Below are positions 43,670 to 52,320 of a stretch of 64,000 bases of DNA, piece by piece. The notes beneath the pieces are model-generated. The model worked only from the letters and a program-made list of their open reading frames with translations. It searched no databases and was not told the origin of the DNA. The translations under genes and the position numbers were made by a program. Origin of the DNA: an uncultured Williamsia sp. (GTDB taxonomy: Bacteria; Actinomycetota; Actinomycetes; Mycobacteriales; Mycobacteriaceae); contig NZ_CANLWM010000001.1 in assembly GCF_947494875.1 (NCBI RefSeq), positions 62,001-126,000 of the forward strand. Direction: 5' to 3'. Each line of letters opens with the position of its first letter. Position 1 is the stretch's first letter.

Positions 43670-44842
43670 ATGGACCTCGAACTCTCGAGTGCCGACATCG
43701 AGTTCCGCGACAGCCTGCGCGAGGTGTTCCTCGGGGAGATCCCCGCCGACATCCGCCGCCGCAGCGCGCTGAACCAGACCACCCACGACGACATCGTGAC
43801 CAGCCAGCGGATCCTCAACCGCCACGGACTGGCCGTCCCGCACTGGCCCACGGAGTGGGGCGGTAAAGACTGGACCGCGACGCAGTCGCACATCTACGGC
43901 TCGGAGATGCAGCGCGCCGGTGTCCCACAACCGTTGGCGTTCAACGTGTCGATGGTCGGACCCATCATCGCCGAGTTCGGCTCGCAGGAGCAGAAGGAGA
44001 AGTTCCTCCCCTCCACGGCGAACCTCGACATCTGGTGGTCGCAGGGATTCTCCGAGCCGGAGGCCGGCTCCGACCTCGCCTCGCTGAAGACCACAGCCCG
44101 CCGCGACGGTGACCACTACGTCCTCAACGGCCAGAAGACCTGGACGACGTTGGGCCAGTACGGCGACTGGATGTTCGTCCTCGCCCGTACGAACCCCGAT
44201 GCGCCGCGCAAGCAGCAGGGCATCTCGTTTCTCCTGCTCGACCTGACCACGCCCGGAATCGAGCGCCGCCCGATCCGCCTGTTCGACGGCAGCGCCGAGG
44301 TCAACGAGTTCTTCTTCGACGACGTCGTGATCCCCGCCGAGAACCTCGTCGGCGAGGAGAACAAGGGCTGGAGCTACGCCAAGTTCCTGCTCGGCAACGA
44401 GCGCAACAGCATCGCGCAGGTCGGCACCGCGCAGCGGATCTACGCCGACCTCGCCGCGGCTGCGTCCGAGACCGACACCGGCGTCGGCACTCTCGCCGAC
44501 GATCCCGCGTTCCGCGGCTCGATGCACTCCCTGAAGACACGGCTGCTGGCCCTCGAGGCCACCCAGCTGCGAGTCACCGGTGCATCCGAGCACGGTCAGG
44601 CCAGCCCCGTCTCGTCGCTGCTGAAGATGGAGGGCACCCAGACCCTCCAGGAGCTCACCCGACTGCGTATGTCCGCCGCCGGGTCCGACGGTGCGATCGT
44701 GTCCGCCGAGGGCGACCTCGTCGCCGATCCCGCCGCCACCGCGTCGGCCGCGCAGTACCTCAATCTGCGCAAGCTGTCGATCTTCGGCGGTTCCAACGAG
44801 ATCCAGCGCGGCGTCATCGCCAAGACCATCCTCGGACTCTGA
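43670..44842 (+). CDS. acyl-CoA dehydrogenase (large-subunit-like)
   Basis: A 390-residue acyl-CoA dehydrogenase. The FAD motif WWSQGFSEPEAGSDLASLKT and the C-terminal KLSIFGGSNEIQRGVIAKTI are intact, as is a conserved WPTEWGGKDW. AAGGGAGAG fixes ATG 43670. It lies 32 bp after the CoA transferase. The next gene is a second, shorter-motif ACAD, an arrangement typical for heteromeric alpha2beta2 dehydrogenases that act on steroid side chains or other bulky acyl-CoAs. Confidence 0.9.
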   Translation: MDLELSSADIEFRDSLREVFLGEIPADIRRRSALNQTTHDDIVTSQRILNRHGLAVPHWPTEWGGKDWTATQSHIYGSEMQRAGVPQPLAFNVSMVGPIIAEFGSQEQKEKFLPSTANLDIWWSQGFSEPEAGSDLASLKTTARRDGDHYVLNGQKTWTTLGQYGDWMFVLARTNPDAPRKQQGISFLLLDLTTPGIERRPIRLFDGSAEVNEFFFDDVVIPAENLVGEENKGWSYAKFLLGNERNSIAQVGTAQRIYADLAAAASETDTGVGTLADDPAFRGSMHSLKTRLLALEATQLRVTGASEHGQASPVSSLLKMEGTQTLQELTRLRMSAAGSDGAIVSAEGDLVADPAATASAAQYLNLRKLSIFGGSNEIQRGVIAKTILGL

Positions 44843-44861
44843 GGCAAGGAGTAGTAGAAAC

Positions 44862-46037
44862 ATGAACCTCGACCTGAACGACGACCAGCAACTCCTCTTC
44901 GAGACCGTCGACTCCGCCGTCGGCCGCGACTACACCATGGGCGGCCGCGCGAGCGCGACGTCGTCCGACCTGGGCTGGAACGCCCGCACCTGGTCCACCC
45001 TCACCGAACTGGGCCTGACCGGCCTGACCATCGACGAGGACCACGGCGGCGTCGGCGCCGGACCGGTGGAGCTCTACGCGAGCCTGCAGGCCATCGGCCG
45101 GCACGCCGCCACCGAACCGCTGCTCGACGGTGTCGCGCTGCCCGGCTGGCTGATCACCGATCTCGGAACCGCCACCCAGGCGAAGGAACTGCTCGGCGCT
45201 CTGGCCGCCGGCGAGACGACCATCGCGGTCGCCCACGCCGAACCCGGCCACGCGTGGGATGCCGCCCCGGCCTCCACGGTCACCGTCGCCGACGACGGCA
45301 GCGTCACCGTGTCCGGTGTGAAAGCACCCGTCGCCCATGCTGATCAGGCATCGCACCTGCTGGTGACGGCGGTCGACGCCGACGGTCGGACACAGGTCGC
45401 CGTCGTCGAGTCCGGCGCGACCGGCGTCCGCCGGGCCGACGGCCGTACCGCCGACTGGACCCACGCCTCGCAGGTGACGTTCACCGACGCCGCCGGCGTG
45501 CTTCTCGGGGACGGCACCTCCGACGCCGCGACCGCACTGCGGACCGCGTTCGCGAAGGCCCGCATCGCCCTCACCGGTGAGGCCGTCGGCCTGATGGAGT
45601 CCGGCCTGCAGATGACGGTCGAGTACCTCAAGTCCCGCAGGCAGTTCGGTGTCCCGCTGTCGACGTTCCAGGCGCTGGTCCACCGCGCCGCCGACCTCTA
45701 CGCACAGGTCGAGCTGGCCCGGTCGATGGCGCTGCGCGCGACTGCGGTCGCCGAGGCCGTTGCGGCCGGCAGCACCGACGCGGCGATCCTGCCGGAGACG
45801 GCCGATGACGCCTTCGTCTTCGTCGCGGACGCCGCGCTGGGTGTCGCCGAGGAGACAGTGCAGTTGCACGGCGGCATCGGCATGACGTACGAGTCGGAGA
45901 TCGGCCACCACGCTGCACGTCTCGTGGGGCTCACCGCAGCGTTCGGTGGCGTCGACGCGGCCCGTCGGCGTGCGATCACGTCCGACACCGTGCTCGAGGC
46001 GCCGAGCGCACTGCTCAACAACGCCGACGCCGCCTGA
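44862..46037 (+). CDS. acyl-CoA dehydrogenase (partner subunit)
   Basis: A 391-residue member of the acyl-CoA dehydrogenase family with weaker motifs: the flavin-binding region is degenerate (VAHAEPGHAWDAAPAS) while the C-terminal ETVQLHGGIGMTYESEIGHH is present. Such partner subunits contribute half of the FAD site in heteromeric ACADs. AAGGAG at 44846-44851 fixes ATG 44862. The gene starts 19 bp after the first ACAD. Confidence 0.85.
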   Translation: MNLDLNDDQQLLFETVDSAVGRDYTMGGRASATSSDLGWNARTWSTLTELGLTGLTIDEDHGGVGAGPVELYASLQAIGRHAATEPLLDGVALPGWLITDLGTATQAKELLGALAAGETTIAVAHAEPGHAWDAAPASTVTVADDGSVTVSGVKAPVAHADQASHLLVTAVDADGRTQVAVVESGATGVRRADGRTADWTHASQVTFTDAAGVLLGDGTSDAATALRTAFAKARIALTGEAVGLMESGLQMTVEYLKSRRQFGVPLSTFQALVHRAADLYAQVELARSMALRATAVAEAVAAGSTDAAILPETADDAFVFVADAALGVAEETVQLHGGIGMTYESEIGHHAARLVGLTAAFGGVDAARRRAITSDTVLEAPSALLNNADAA

Positions 46038-46049
46038 GAGGAGCTCGCC

Positions 46050-46949
46050 GTGTTCGACCATCTGCTCGTGCTCGACATCGTCGCCGGCGTCGTCCGGCGG
46101 ATCGACCTCGACGGGACCGTCAGCACCGTCGTCGCGGACACCGGTCCCGCGCCCGACGGGATCGTCCACGACCCGGCAGGCGACCGCATCTTCTGGACGC
46201 TGATGGGTCAGCCCACCGGCCGTGACTTCTCCGCCCGCACAGGTGGATTGCGATCTGCCCGGACCGACGGTTCGGACATCACAACCGTCCTCGCCGACGG
46301 TGCGATCACCACCGGCAAGCAGCTCGACCTCGCCGACGGCCACCTGTACTGGTCGGACCGCGAGGGCGGGCGCGTCACCCGCGCAGCGCTGGACGGGAGC
46401 GACGTCACCGACCTCGTCGTCCGACCACGTGATCCGGCGACCGGTCTCGTGGACATCCACGATCAGTGCGTCGGCATCGCCGTCGACGTCGCGGGCGGAT
46501 TCCTCTACTGGACGCAGAAGGGTCCAGCGAAAGGCGATGCAGGACGGATCTTCCGGGCCGGTGTCCACATCCCCGACGGCGAGACCGCAGAGACCCGCAC
46601 CGACATCGAGACGGTGTGGTCCGACCTTCCCGAGCCGATCGACCTGTGGCTCGACCCTGCGTCGTCGACCCTGTTCTGGACCGACCGTGGCGCGCCGCCG
46701 TTCGGCAACACGCTGAACAGCGCACCCGTCCCCGCCGTCGGCGACCCCGGCGTCGAGCCGACCGTTCTTGCGAAGGACTTCGCCGAGGCCATCGGTCTCG
46801 CCGTCGACACCGACAGTGGGATCGCCTACGTGACCGCACTCGACGGCACCGTGCACGCCGTGCCGATCCGACCCGACGCTCCCGCCGAGCGGGTGGTGGC
46901 GTCGGTGTCCGGCAGTGCGTTCACCGGCATCGTGGGGGTGGCGTCATGA
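46050..46949 (+). CDS. YWTD-type beta-propeller protein
   Basis: A 299-residue protein with repeated YWTD/LDLR-class-B-like units: HLYWSDREGGRVTRAALDG, FLYWTQKGPAKGDAGRIFRA and LFWTDRGAPPFGN. It has an SMP-30/NHL-like propeller form and no signal peptide. It could be a lactonase-like or sugar/metabolite-binding protein, but the catalytic residues of SMP-30 are not evident. It is fourth in the CoA-catabolic operon; its stop overlaps the next gene as ATGA, so it is likely part of the pathway. Confidence 0.72.
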   Translation: MFDHLLVLDIVAGVVRRIDLDGTVSTVVADTGPAPDGIVHDPAGDRIFWTLMGQPTGRDFSARTGGLRSARTDGSDITTVLADGAITTGKQLDLADGHLYWSDREGGRVTRAALDGSDVTDLVVRPRDPATGLVDIHDQCVGIAVDVAGGFLYWTQKGPAKGDAGRIFRAGVHIPDGETAETRTDIETVWSDLPEPIDLWLDPASSTLFWTDRGAPPFGNTLNSAPVPAVGDPGVEPTVLAKDFAEAIGLAVDTDSGIAYVTALDGTVHAVPIRPDAPAERVVASVSGSAFTGIVGVAS

Positions 46950-47842
46950 CCCGGATCGCGATCGTCGGTGCCGGTGTCATCGGCCTCTCCTGGGCGCGTC
47001 TCGCGCGCGAGCACGGCTGGACCGTCGCGATCACCGATCCTCGGCCCGATCTCGTCGAGATCGTGGCGGCCGAGTTCGGTGAGGACCCGCAGGTCCGCGT
47101 GACGAGTGACCTCGCCGACGCCGTCCGCGACGCCGATCTGGTCCAGGAGAACGGGCCCGAGCGTCTCCCGGTCAAGCAGCGGCTGTTCGCCGAGATCGGT
47201 GCGGCCGCACCCGCTGATGCAGTTCTGGCCACATCGAGTTCGTCGATCACCGCGTCAGAGATCGCCACCGATCTCGACGCCGGCGTCGCAGAGCGACTGC
47301 TGGTCGGGCACCCGTTCAACCCGCCGGAGCTCATGCCGCTCGTCGAGGTTCTGCCCGGCGCCCGGACCGCGTCGACCACCACTGACCGCGCTGTCGAGCT
47401 GTACCGCGCGCTGGATCGGGAACCGGTCGTCATCGCCCGGGAGATGCCCGGGTTCGTCGCGAACCGACTGCAGGGAGCCATCTCTCGCGAGGCGCGGTAT
47501 CTCGTGCAACAGGGCGTGGTGTCGCCGGGCGACCTCGACACCATCCTGCGGAACTCACTCGGCCTGCGCTGGGCGACCATCGGACTGTTCGAGGGCAACG
47601 TCCTCGGCGGCGGGCCCGGCGGCATCCGTCACCTCATCGAGGGTGTCGGAGCACAGACCGGCGGGATCGAATTCGGCGTCCCCGCCACGGATCGCGCGTC
47701 GATGGAGGCGCTGATCGAGTCCGTCGAGGACACCTACGGCTCAGGTCAGGACGTCTACGACGCCCTCGCGGCACGTCGGGACCGTCGGACGCGGGCCGTG
47801 CTCGCCGCGCTGGCCGACACGGACGAAGCCACAACGCCCTGA
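46946..47842 (+). CDS. 3-hydroxyacyl-CoA dehydrogenase family protein
   Basis: An NAD-dependent dehydrogenase of 298 residues. The NAD motif is IAIVGAGVIGLSWARLAREH, the HFNPP-like GHPFNPPELMPLVEVLPGA is conserved, and EMPGFVANRLQGAISREARYL marks the second domain. Relatives include carnitine 3-dehydrogenase and hydroxyacyl-CoA dehydrogenases. ATG 46946 overlaps the propeller gene stop as ATGA. A strong 10-bp hairpin follows the operon. Confidence 0.88.
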   Translation: MTRIAIVGAGVIGLSWARLAREHGWTVAITDPRPDLVEIVAAEFGEDPQVRVTSDLADAVRDADLVQENGPERLPVKQRLFAEIGAAAPADAVLATSSSSITASEIATDLDAGVAERLLVGHPFNPPELMPLVEVLPGARTASTTTDRAVELYRALDREPVVIAREMPGFVANRLQGAISREARYLVQQGVVSPGDLDTILRNSLGLRWATIGLFEGNVLGGGPGGIRHLIEGVGAQTGGIEFGVPATDRASMEALIESVEDTYGSGQDVYDALAARRDRRTRAVLAALADTDEATTP

Positions 47843-47871
47843 CGGTTGTCCCGGCACTGCTGGACGGGTGA

Positions 47872-47901
47872 CGCCGCCCGGCCTCGGTGGACCGGGCGGC
47901 G
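47872..47901. terminator. terminator between convergent genes
   Basis: CGCCGCCCGG (47872-47881) and CCGGGCGGCG (47892-47901) form a perfect 10-bp stem with a ten-base loop. It is 30 bp after the dehydrogenase stop and six bases before the converging secreted-protein gene end. Confidence 0.6.
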
Positions 47902-47907
47902 CGGCAC

Positions 47908-49125
47908 CTACCTCCCGCCGGTGGGACCACCCAGTGCCCGTGGGCGCGGGATCCCGCTGTCGAAGAGCTGCCGTGCCTCGCCGGGCGAGATGTCAGACCA
48001 GCCACCCTGAACGGTGAGTTGGGCGGCGCCGAGCCCACCACTCCGCAACGTGCGCTTCTGATAGTCGAAGCGATAGGTGGTCTCGGTCCAGGTGTTCCCT
48101 GCCGCATCCCGGACCTGACGCTGCCCGGTGGGGGTTGCCGACGAGATCCGCACCTGTGTCCCGGCCTGCCCCGTCACCTCGACACCCTTGAGCTTCCGCG
48201 GCGCGCCGGAGATGTCATCCGGCGCCGATCCCGCGGGGATCTGCACCCGGCCCCGGCCGAGCTTGAACTGCTGCCCGTACGCCCCGACACCGGGGTCCGG
48301 CCCCCAGGATGAGGTCCTCTCACCGGGAGCGGGGAAGCTGACCGCAGAGGCCGGCGCGTTGTCCGTGCCTGGTGTGTAACGCCGCGTGTAGTCGGGCGCC
48401 CCGTGCGAGTCGTCCGGTAACGCCACAGTGCTGGGGAGCCCCTGGGGACTCGTCACCGAACCGAGCCGTGTGACCGCCGGGAGTTCACGCGCCCGGCCGG
48501 GCGCACTCTCATGCGGCGCCGCGGTCGGTTGCGTGTCCGTCGCGAGTTCACCGCGCGGAGTCAGCGTCTGCGCGGGTTGCTGCGTCGCGCCGGGTGCGGA
48601 ACGGGTCGAGGCGCCGCCCCCGGCAACCGAGATCGACGGCGATCCGCTGCCGGGGTGCGTCGCGGTCGACGTGGACCCCGTGGGAGCGCTGTCGCGAAAG
48701 TCCGCACGCCCGCCGTTCGTCTGTGCATCAGGTGACGACGAGACGTCCCCGGGACGTGTCTTGTGCGCGCCAAGGTCGGGTTCGGCCCCGCTGCGGGCGC
48801 GGTCGTCGTTGAACGACCTGTCACCTGGACTGGTCTTGTTCGGGCCGCGGTTCTGTTCGTACTGCGATGACCACCTCGTGTTCGCCGACCGGGATGTGCT
48901 CGTGTGCGATCCGCGGCCAGTGCTGCCCTGCGAGGCGCCGCCGGTTGTCTTCTGGGGTGTGGCCTTGTGAGGACCACGATCGTGGGTGCTGCTCGAACCG
49001 GACGCAGTGCTGGTCGGTTTCGCATCAGCGACACCGACGCCTCCGTGTACGACACCCACCAGGACCGCGGCGGCGGCGATCGCGCCGGCGCCGCCGACCC
49101 TCACATGGTGTGACACGTTCATCAT
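47908..49125 (-). CDS. secreted low-complexity protein with GPHK/GPNK/GAHK repeats
   Basis: I do not recognise this family. It has 405 residues and a signal peptide (VGGAGAIAAAAVLVGVVHGG, cleaved near ADAKP). A long Ser/Thr/Gly/Pro-rich stretch contains three copies of a short motif (RGPHKATP, RGPNKTSPGD, LGAHKTRPGD). The C-terminal ~130 residues look folded: VQIPAGSAPDDISGAPRK, then TETTYRFDYQKRTLRSGG. It is probably anchored in or released from the envelope. GAGAGGTGA is upstream of ATG 49125. Confidence 0.7.
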   Translation of the reverse strand: MMNVSHHVRVGGAGAIAAAAVLVGVVHGGVGVADAKPTSTASGSSSTHDRGPHKATPQKTTGGASQGSTGRGSHTSTSRSANTRWSSQYEQNRGPNKTSPGDRSFNDDRARSGAEPDLGAHKTRPGDVSSSPDAQTNGGRADFRDSAPTGSTSTATHPGSGSPSISVAGGGASTRSAPGATQQPAQTLTPRGELATDTQPTAAPHESAPGRARELPAVTRLGSVTSPQGLPSTVALPDDSHGAPDYTRRYTPGTDNAPASAVSFPAPGERTSSWGPDPGVGAYGQQFKLGRGRVQIPAGSAPDDISGAPRKLKGVEVTGQAGTQVRISSATPTGQRQVRDAAGNTWTETTYRFDYQKRTLRSGGLGAAQLTVQGGWSDISPGEARQLFDSGIPRPRALGGPTGGR

Positions 49126-49153
49126 CTCGACTCACCTCTCGTTTCCTTGAGCG

Positions 49154-49175
49154 CCCGCATGACAGTCCATGCGGG
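49154..49175. terminator. 8-bp hairpin between two minus-strand genes
   Basis: CCCGCATG (49154-49161) pairs with CATGCGGG (49168-49175) around six bases. It lies 83 bp beyond the stop of the gene at 49258 and 29 bp upstream of the next start. It could be a terminator for the former or a leader structure for the latter. Confidence 0.35.
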
Positions 49176-49257
49176 TCGAGCTCTTGGATGCGATCGGCCC
49201 CGAGAAAGTTCCCGACAGCGGATTCCGACTCGACGGAGTGCGGCCAGGTTGCGTGAC

Positions 49258-49806
49258 TCAGACCTGCGGGCCCCGCGCCCGGAGATCGTCCACGGAGTCC
49301 ATCGCCTTCCGCAGTTCCGCGAGCCACGCCTCGGTGTGTTCGCCGACGAGCTTGACCGACCAGGCCACCGCGTCGGCGCGCGAGCGCGCGACCCCCGCGT
49401 CGACGAGGGTGTCGAGGACCTTCCGCTCGGACTGACGGAGACGGGTCATCACCGGAACAGCGAGGTGCGTGAACATGATTCGTTCGTCACCGATCCGCAC
49501 ACCCCACGACACCGTGCGCCCGTAGCGCGCCTGCGCCTCGTCGGCGATGGCCATCCGCTGCGCGCGTGTGTCCTCGCGAAACCGCGACGCACGCCCCTGC
49601 GCGGCTGGGATGCCGTCGGCGTCGGGAGCGGTCAACGTTCCCACCACCGTGATCTCGTCACGATCGACGACGACCTCGGGGGCGCCGTCGAACCAGTCGT
49701 CGGGCAGACGACCGACGAACCACGCCGAGGCGTCGCCCGCATCCGGCAGTTCTGCCTGCTGCCACCCACCGCGACGACCTCCGCCGCGAATCTGTTGCTT
49801 GGTCAT
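49258..49806 (-). CDS. conserved actinobacterial protein of unknown function
   Basis: A 182-residue protein. The N-terminus is short and basic (RGGGRRGGW). Then come AWFVGRLPDDWFDGAPEVVV and a region RYGRTVSWGVRIGDERIMFTH. The C-terminal helices (MTRLRQSERKVLDTLVDAGV, ARSRADAVAWSVKLVGEH) have the look of a ribbon-helix-helix-like or TA-associated segment. I recall similar Mycobacteriales proteins, but no function. AGGAGCAATC sits before ATG 49806. A strong palindrome in its promoter suggests autoregulation. Confidence 0.65.
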   Translation of the reverse strand: MTKQQIRGGGRRGGWQQAELPDAGDASAWFVGRLPDDWFDGAPEVVVDRDEITVVGTLTAPDADGIPAAQGRASRFREDTRAQRMAIADEAQARYGRTVSWGVRIGDERIMFTHLAVPVMTRLRQSERKVLDTLVDAGVARSRADAVAWSVKLVGEHTEAWLAELRKAMDSVDDLRARGPQV

Positions 49807-49841
49807 GATTGCTCCTTCGTTGCGTGATTACATAATTACAC

Positions 49842-49856
49842 GCTTACTTGGTAAGC
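49842..49856. promoter_or_regulatory. operator candidate GCTTAC-N3-GTAAGC
   Basis: A perfect palindrome with six-base arms, 36 bp upstream of the start of the 182-residue gene. A/T-rich repeats (GTAATTATGTAATCAC) follow it towards the gene. This is the most A/T-rich spot in a very G/C-rich region. Confidence 0.55.
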
Positions 49857-49978
49857 AAAGTCGCGTTCGCTCGCGGCAGACATCCGCGCCGGCGGATCTC
49901 GCGCTGCGGAATCGCACATGCCGAAATATTCTTCCCACCGTCTATTCGCGAAGGTGAATGTCCAGTTCGGGGAAGTCC

Positions 49979-50995
49979 ATGTCGCGGTTGTTCATTCTCG
50001 TCACCGCGGTGGCGCTGGTGTGTCTGACCGGCGTGTCCACCGCCTCGGCGGCGCCCACCGACGTCGTCGGCACGGCGTCCCGCGATCTCGCGCGGTCCGG
50101 CCCGTACGACGTCGCCTCGACGGCACAGATCGTCCCGTGCTCCGGACCGGGCGCAGCCGCCCAGAACGCCGACGCCCGGCGGCAGGGTGCGCGAACCCCG
50201 TTGCAGTGCACGTCGACCGCGCCGATCCTCGGCGGGCCGGAGACGAGTGTCGACTATTGGTATCCGACCGTCGCGGGCCCGCGACCGCTCGTCGTGTTCG
50301 TCCCCGGCGACGGGGCGAACCCCGGCTACTTCGCCGCTCTGGCCCGTCACTGGGCGAGCTTCGGTTTCGTCGTCGCGATCGCGATGATCCGACATGAGGT
50401 GCTGCCGCAGAGCTCGTTCCTCGGCGTCCGGCGAGCTGTCGCCGCGAGTCGGGATCCGCGATCACCGCTCTTCGGGCGGATCGACGACCGATCGGTGATC
50501 TTGGCCGGGCACTCCGCCGGCGCGACGAAGGCCGTCGAGGCGGCCGGTCTCGTCACCGCTGCACAGCGCGGACTGCCCGTCCCGAACGACCTCCGGCTGC
50601 CGACCGGAACGGCTCTGCGCGCAGTGCTCGCGGTGCAACCCGACATCCACATCGTCACCGCGGGCGTCGACGTCCCGACGTTCACCGTGACCGGCGACGC
50701 CGACGAGACCTCCCGGCCCGGACTCGTCGGGGCCCTCGTGTACGACCGGGTCACGGGCCCGGCATGGTTCGCCGTCGCGCGCGGGGCATCGCATCTGGTC
50801 ACGGTCGATCCCGTCGACACCATCCCGTTCACCCGCGCCGTCGTCGCGTTCCTGCTGGCGACCACCGGTGACGCGACTGGGTGTCGCGCGTTCGTCGGTC
50901 CGGGCTGGGCACTCCGCGCCGATCCGACATTCGTCCGCACAATCCGCAACGGCGCCGCGGTGTCGACGGGCTGCCCGATCGGAGGAGCACGATGA
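49979..50995 (+). CDS. secreted alpha/beta hydrolase
   Basis: An exported serine hydrolase of 338 residues. The signal peptide is MSRLFILVTAVALVCLTGVS, ending near ASAAP. The nucleophile elbow is LAGHSAGATKA, and the acid and His are expected in TGDADETSRP and ARGASHLVTV. Cys pairs (PCSGPG, LQCTST, TGCRAF, STGCPIG) suit an extracellular fold of the lipase/cutinase or polyester-hydrolase type. GGGGAAG before ATG 49979 favours this start over ATG 49958. The stop overlaps the GT1 gene as ATGA. Confidence 0.85.
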   Translation: MSRLFILVTAVALVCLTGVSTASAAPTDVVGTASRDLARSGPYDVASTAQIVPCSGPGAAAQNADARRQGARTPLQCTSTAPILGGPETSVDYWYPTVAGPRPLVVFVPGDGANPGYFAALARHWASFGFVVAIAMIRHEVLPQSSFLGVRRAVAASRDPRSPLFGRIDDRSVILAGHSAGATKAVEAAGLVTAAQRGLPVPNDLRLPTGTALRAVLAVQPDIHIVTAGVDVPTFTVTGDADETSRPGLVGALVYDRVTGPAWFAVARGASHLVTVDPVDTIPFTRAVVAFLLATTGDATGCRAFVGPGWALRADPTFVRTIRNGAAVSTGCPIGGAR

Positions 50996-52224
50996 CCCGG
51001 ATCCTCGCGATGACGTCACCCGCCCGCGGCCTGCTCTACCCGATCGTCGAGACGGCCCTGACCCTGCGAGCTCGCGGCCACGACGTCCACATCGTGACGA
51101 TCGCCGACGAGGTGCCGCTGCTGCGCACCCTCGGGCTCGGTGCGTCGCCGCTGCCGACCGACCTCGAACACGCCGTGCCCGGGGACCAGCACGGTGGGTC
51201 GCGGAGCGTCCGAGCGCTCACCGACCGCCTCGTGGCACGCGCCGACGCCGAGTTCACCCACCTCACGGCGTCGATCGCCAGGCACGCACCCGATGTGGTG
51301 ATGGCCGACGTCTCCGCGACCGGCGCACACCTCGCGGCCGAGGCGTCCGGACTGCCCTGGGGTGTGTGGAGCCCGACCTTCGTCCCGCTCCGCGGCGACG
51401 GCCCTCCGCCCGGTCTGGGCCTGCGCGTCCGCCCGGGGCCGGTGTGGCGCGCTCGCGACGCCGCGCTCGGCGCGATCGCCCGCGGCGTCTGGGACCGCAC
51501 CTTCCTGCGACCGCTCAACGACCTGCGCGCCCGCCACGGACTCGCTCCCGTCGCGCACACCGAGGACATCATCGCCGCGGCCCCACTGGTGCTCAGCCTG
51601 TTGGGACCGCCGTTGCAGAACCCGTCGCCGTCGTGGCCCACATCGGTGGTCACCGTCGGGCCGTCGCTGTGGGGTCCTCCCGCCGACCCGGATCCGCGGA
51701 TCGACGCCGTCGACGGACCGATCGCGATGGTCACCTGCTCGACGGAGGTCCAGGACGACGCGGTCCTCGCCCACACCGCGCTCGACGCACTCGCCGGCAG
51801 CGACCTGCACACCGTCGTGACGACCGGGGCCCACGATCCCGACGGCTTCCTCGGTCATCCCCGCGCCACCGTGGCTCGGCTGCTTCCGCACCATCAACTA
51901 CTCGCCCGTGCAGAGGTCGTCATCACCCACGGCGGTCTCGGCATCACGCAGAAGGCGCTCGCCCGCGGGGTGCCGCTCGTCGTCGTGCCGTTCGGCCGTG
52001 ACCAGCGCGACGTCGCCGTCCGCGTCGAGGCCGCCGGCGTCGGAGTCCGCCTCGTCCCCCGATCGCTGACCGCCGACACCCTCCGCGACGCCGTCGACCG
52101 TGCCCGGGCGCTGCGGCCCCGCGTCGAGGAGGTCGCGGCGGAGATGGACGCGAACACTTCGGCCCGACGGTCCGCCGACGCGATCGAGGACCTCGCCGGT
52201 GCACGGTCCCGACGGGTCGCCTGA
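50992..52224 (+). CDS. GT1-family glycosyltransferase
   Basis: A 410-residue UDP/NDP-sugar-dependent transferase. The C-terminal donor-binding region THGGLGITQKALARGVPLVV followed by FGRDQRDVAVRVEAAGVG is the GT-B signature. The N-terminus begins ILAMTSPARGLLYPIVETAL, with the usual acceptor half. The start overlaps the hydrolase stop (ATGA), so the two are made together although one is exported and the other cytosolic. Sugar and acceptor are unknown; glycolipid or polyketide-like acceptors are known family examples. Confidence 0.87.
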   Translation: MTRILAMTSPARGLLYPIVETALTLRARGHDVHIVTIADEVPLLRTLGLGASPLPTDLEHAVPGDQHGGSRSVRALTDRLVARADAEFTHLTASIARHAPDVVMADVSATGAHLAAEASGLPWGVWSPTFVPLRGDGPPPGLGLRVRPGPVWRARDAALGAIARGVWDRTFLRPLNDLRARHGLAPVAHTEDIIAAAPLVLSLLGPPLQNPSPSWPTSVVTVGPSLWGPPADPDPRIDAVDGPIAMVTCSTEVQDDAVLAHTALDALAGSDLHTVVTTGAHDPDGFLGHPRATVARLLPHHQLLARAEVVITHGGLGITQKALARGVPLVVVPFGRDQRDVAVRVEAAGVGVRLVPRSLTADTLRDAVDRARALRPRVEEVAAEMDANTSARRSADAIEDLAGARSRRVA

Positions 52225-52320
52225 GCGCACACATCCCGGGAGACCGCGTGGCCGATCCGGACATCGCCTACCCTCGACAGGAGCACAGTGGCACCACCGT
52301 TTCTCCAGGAGAGCGAGTCC

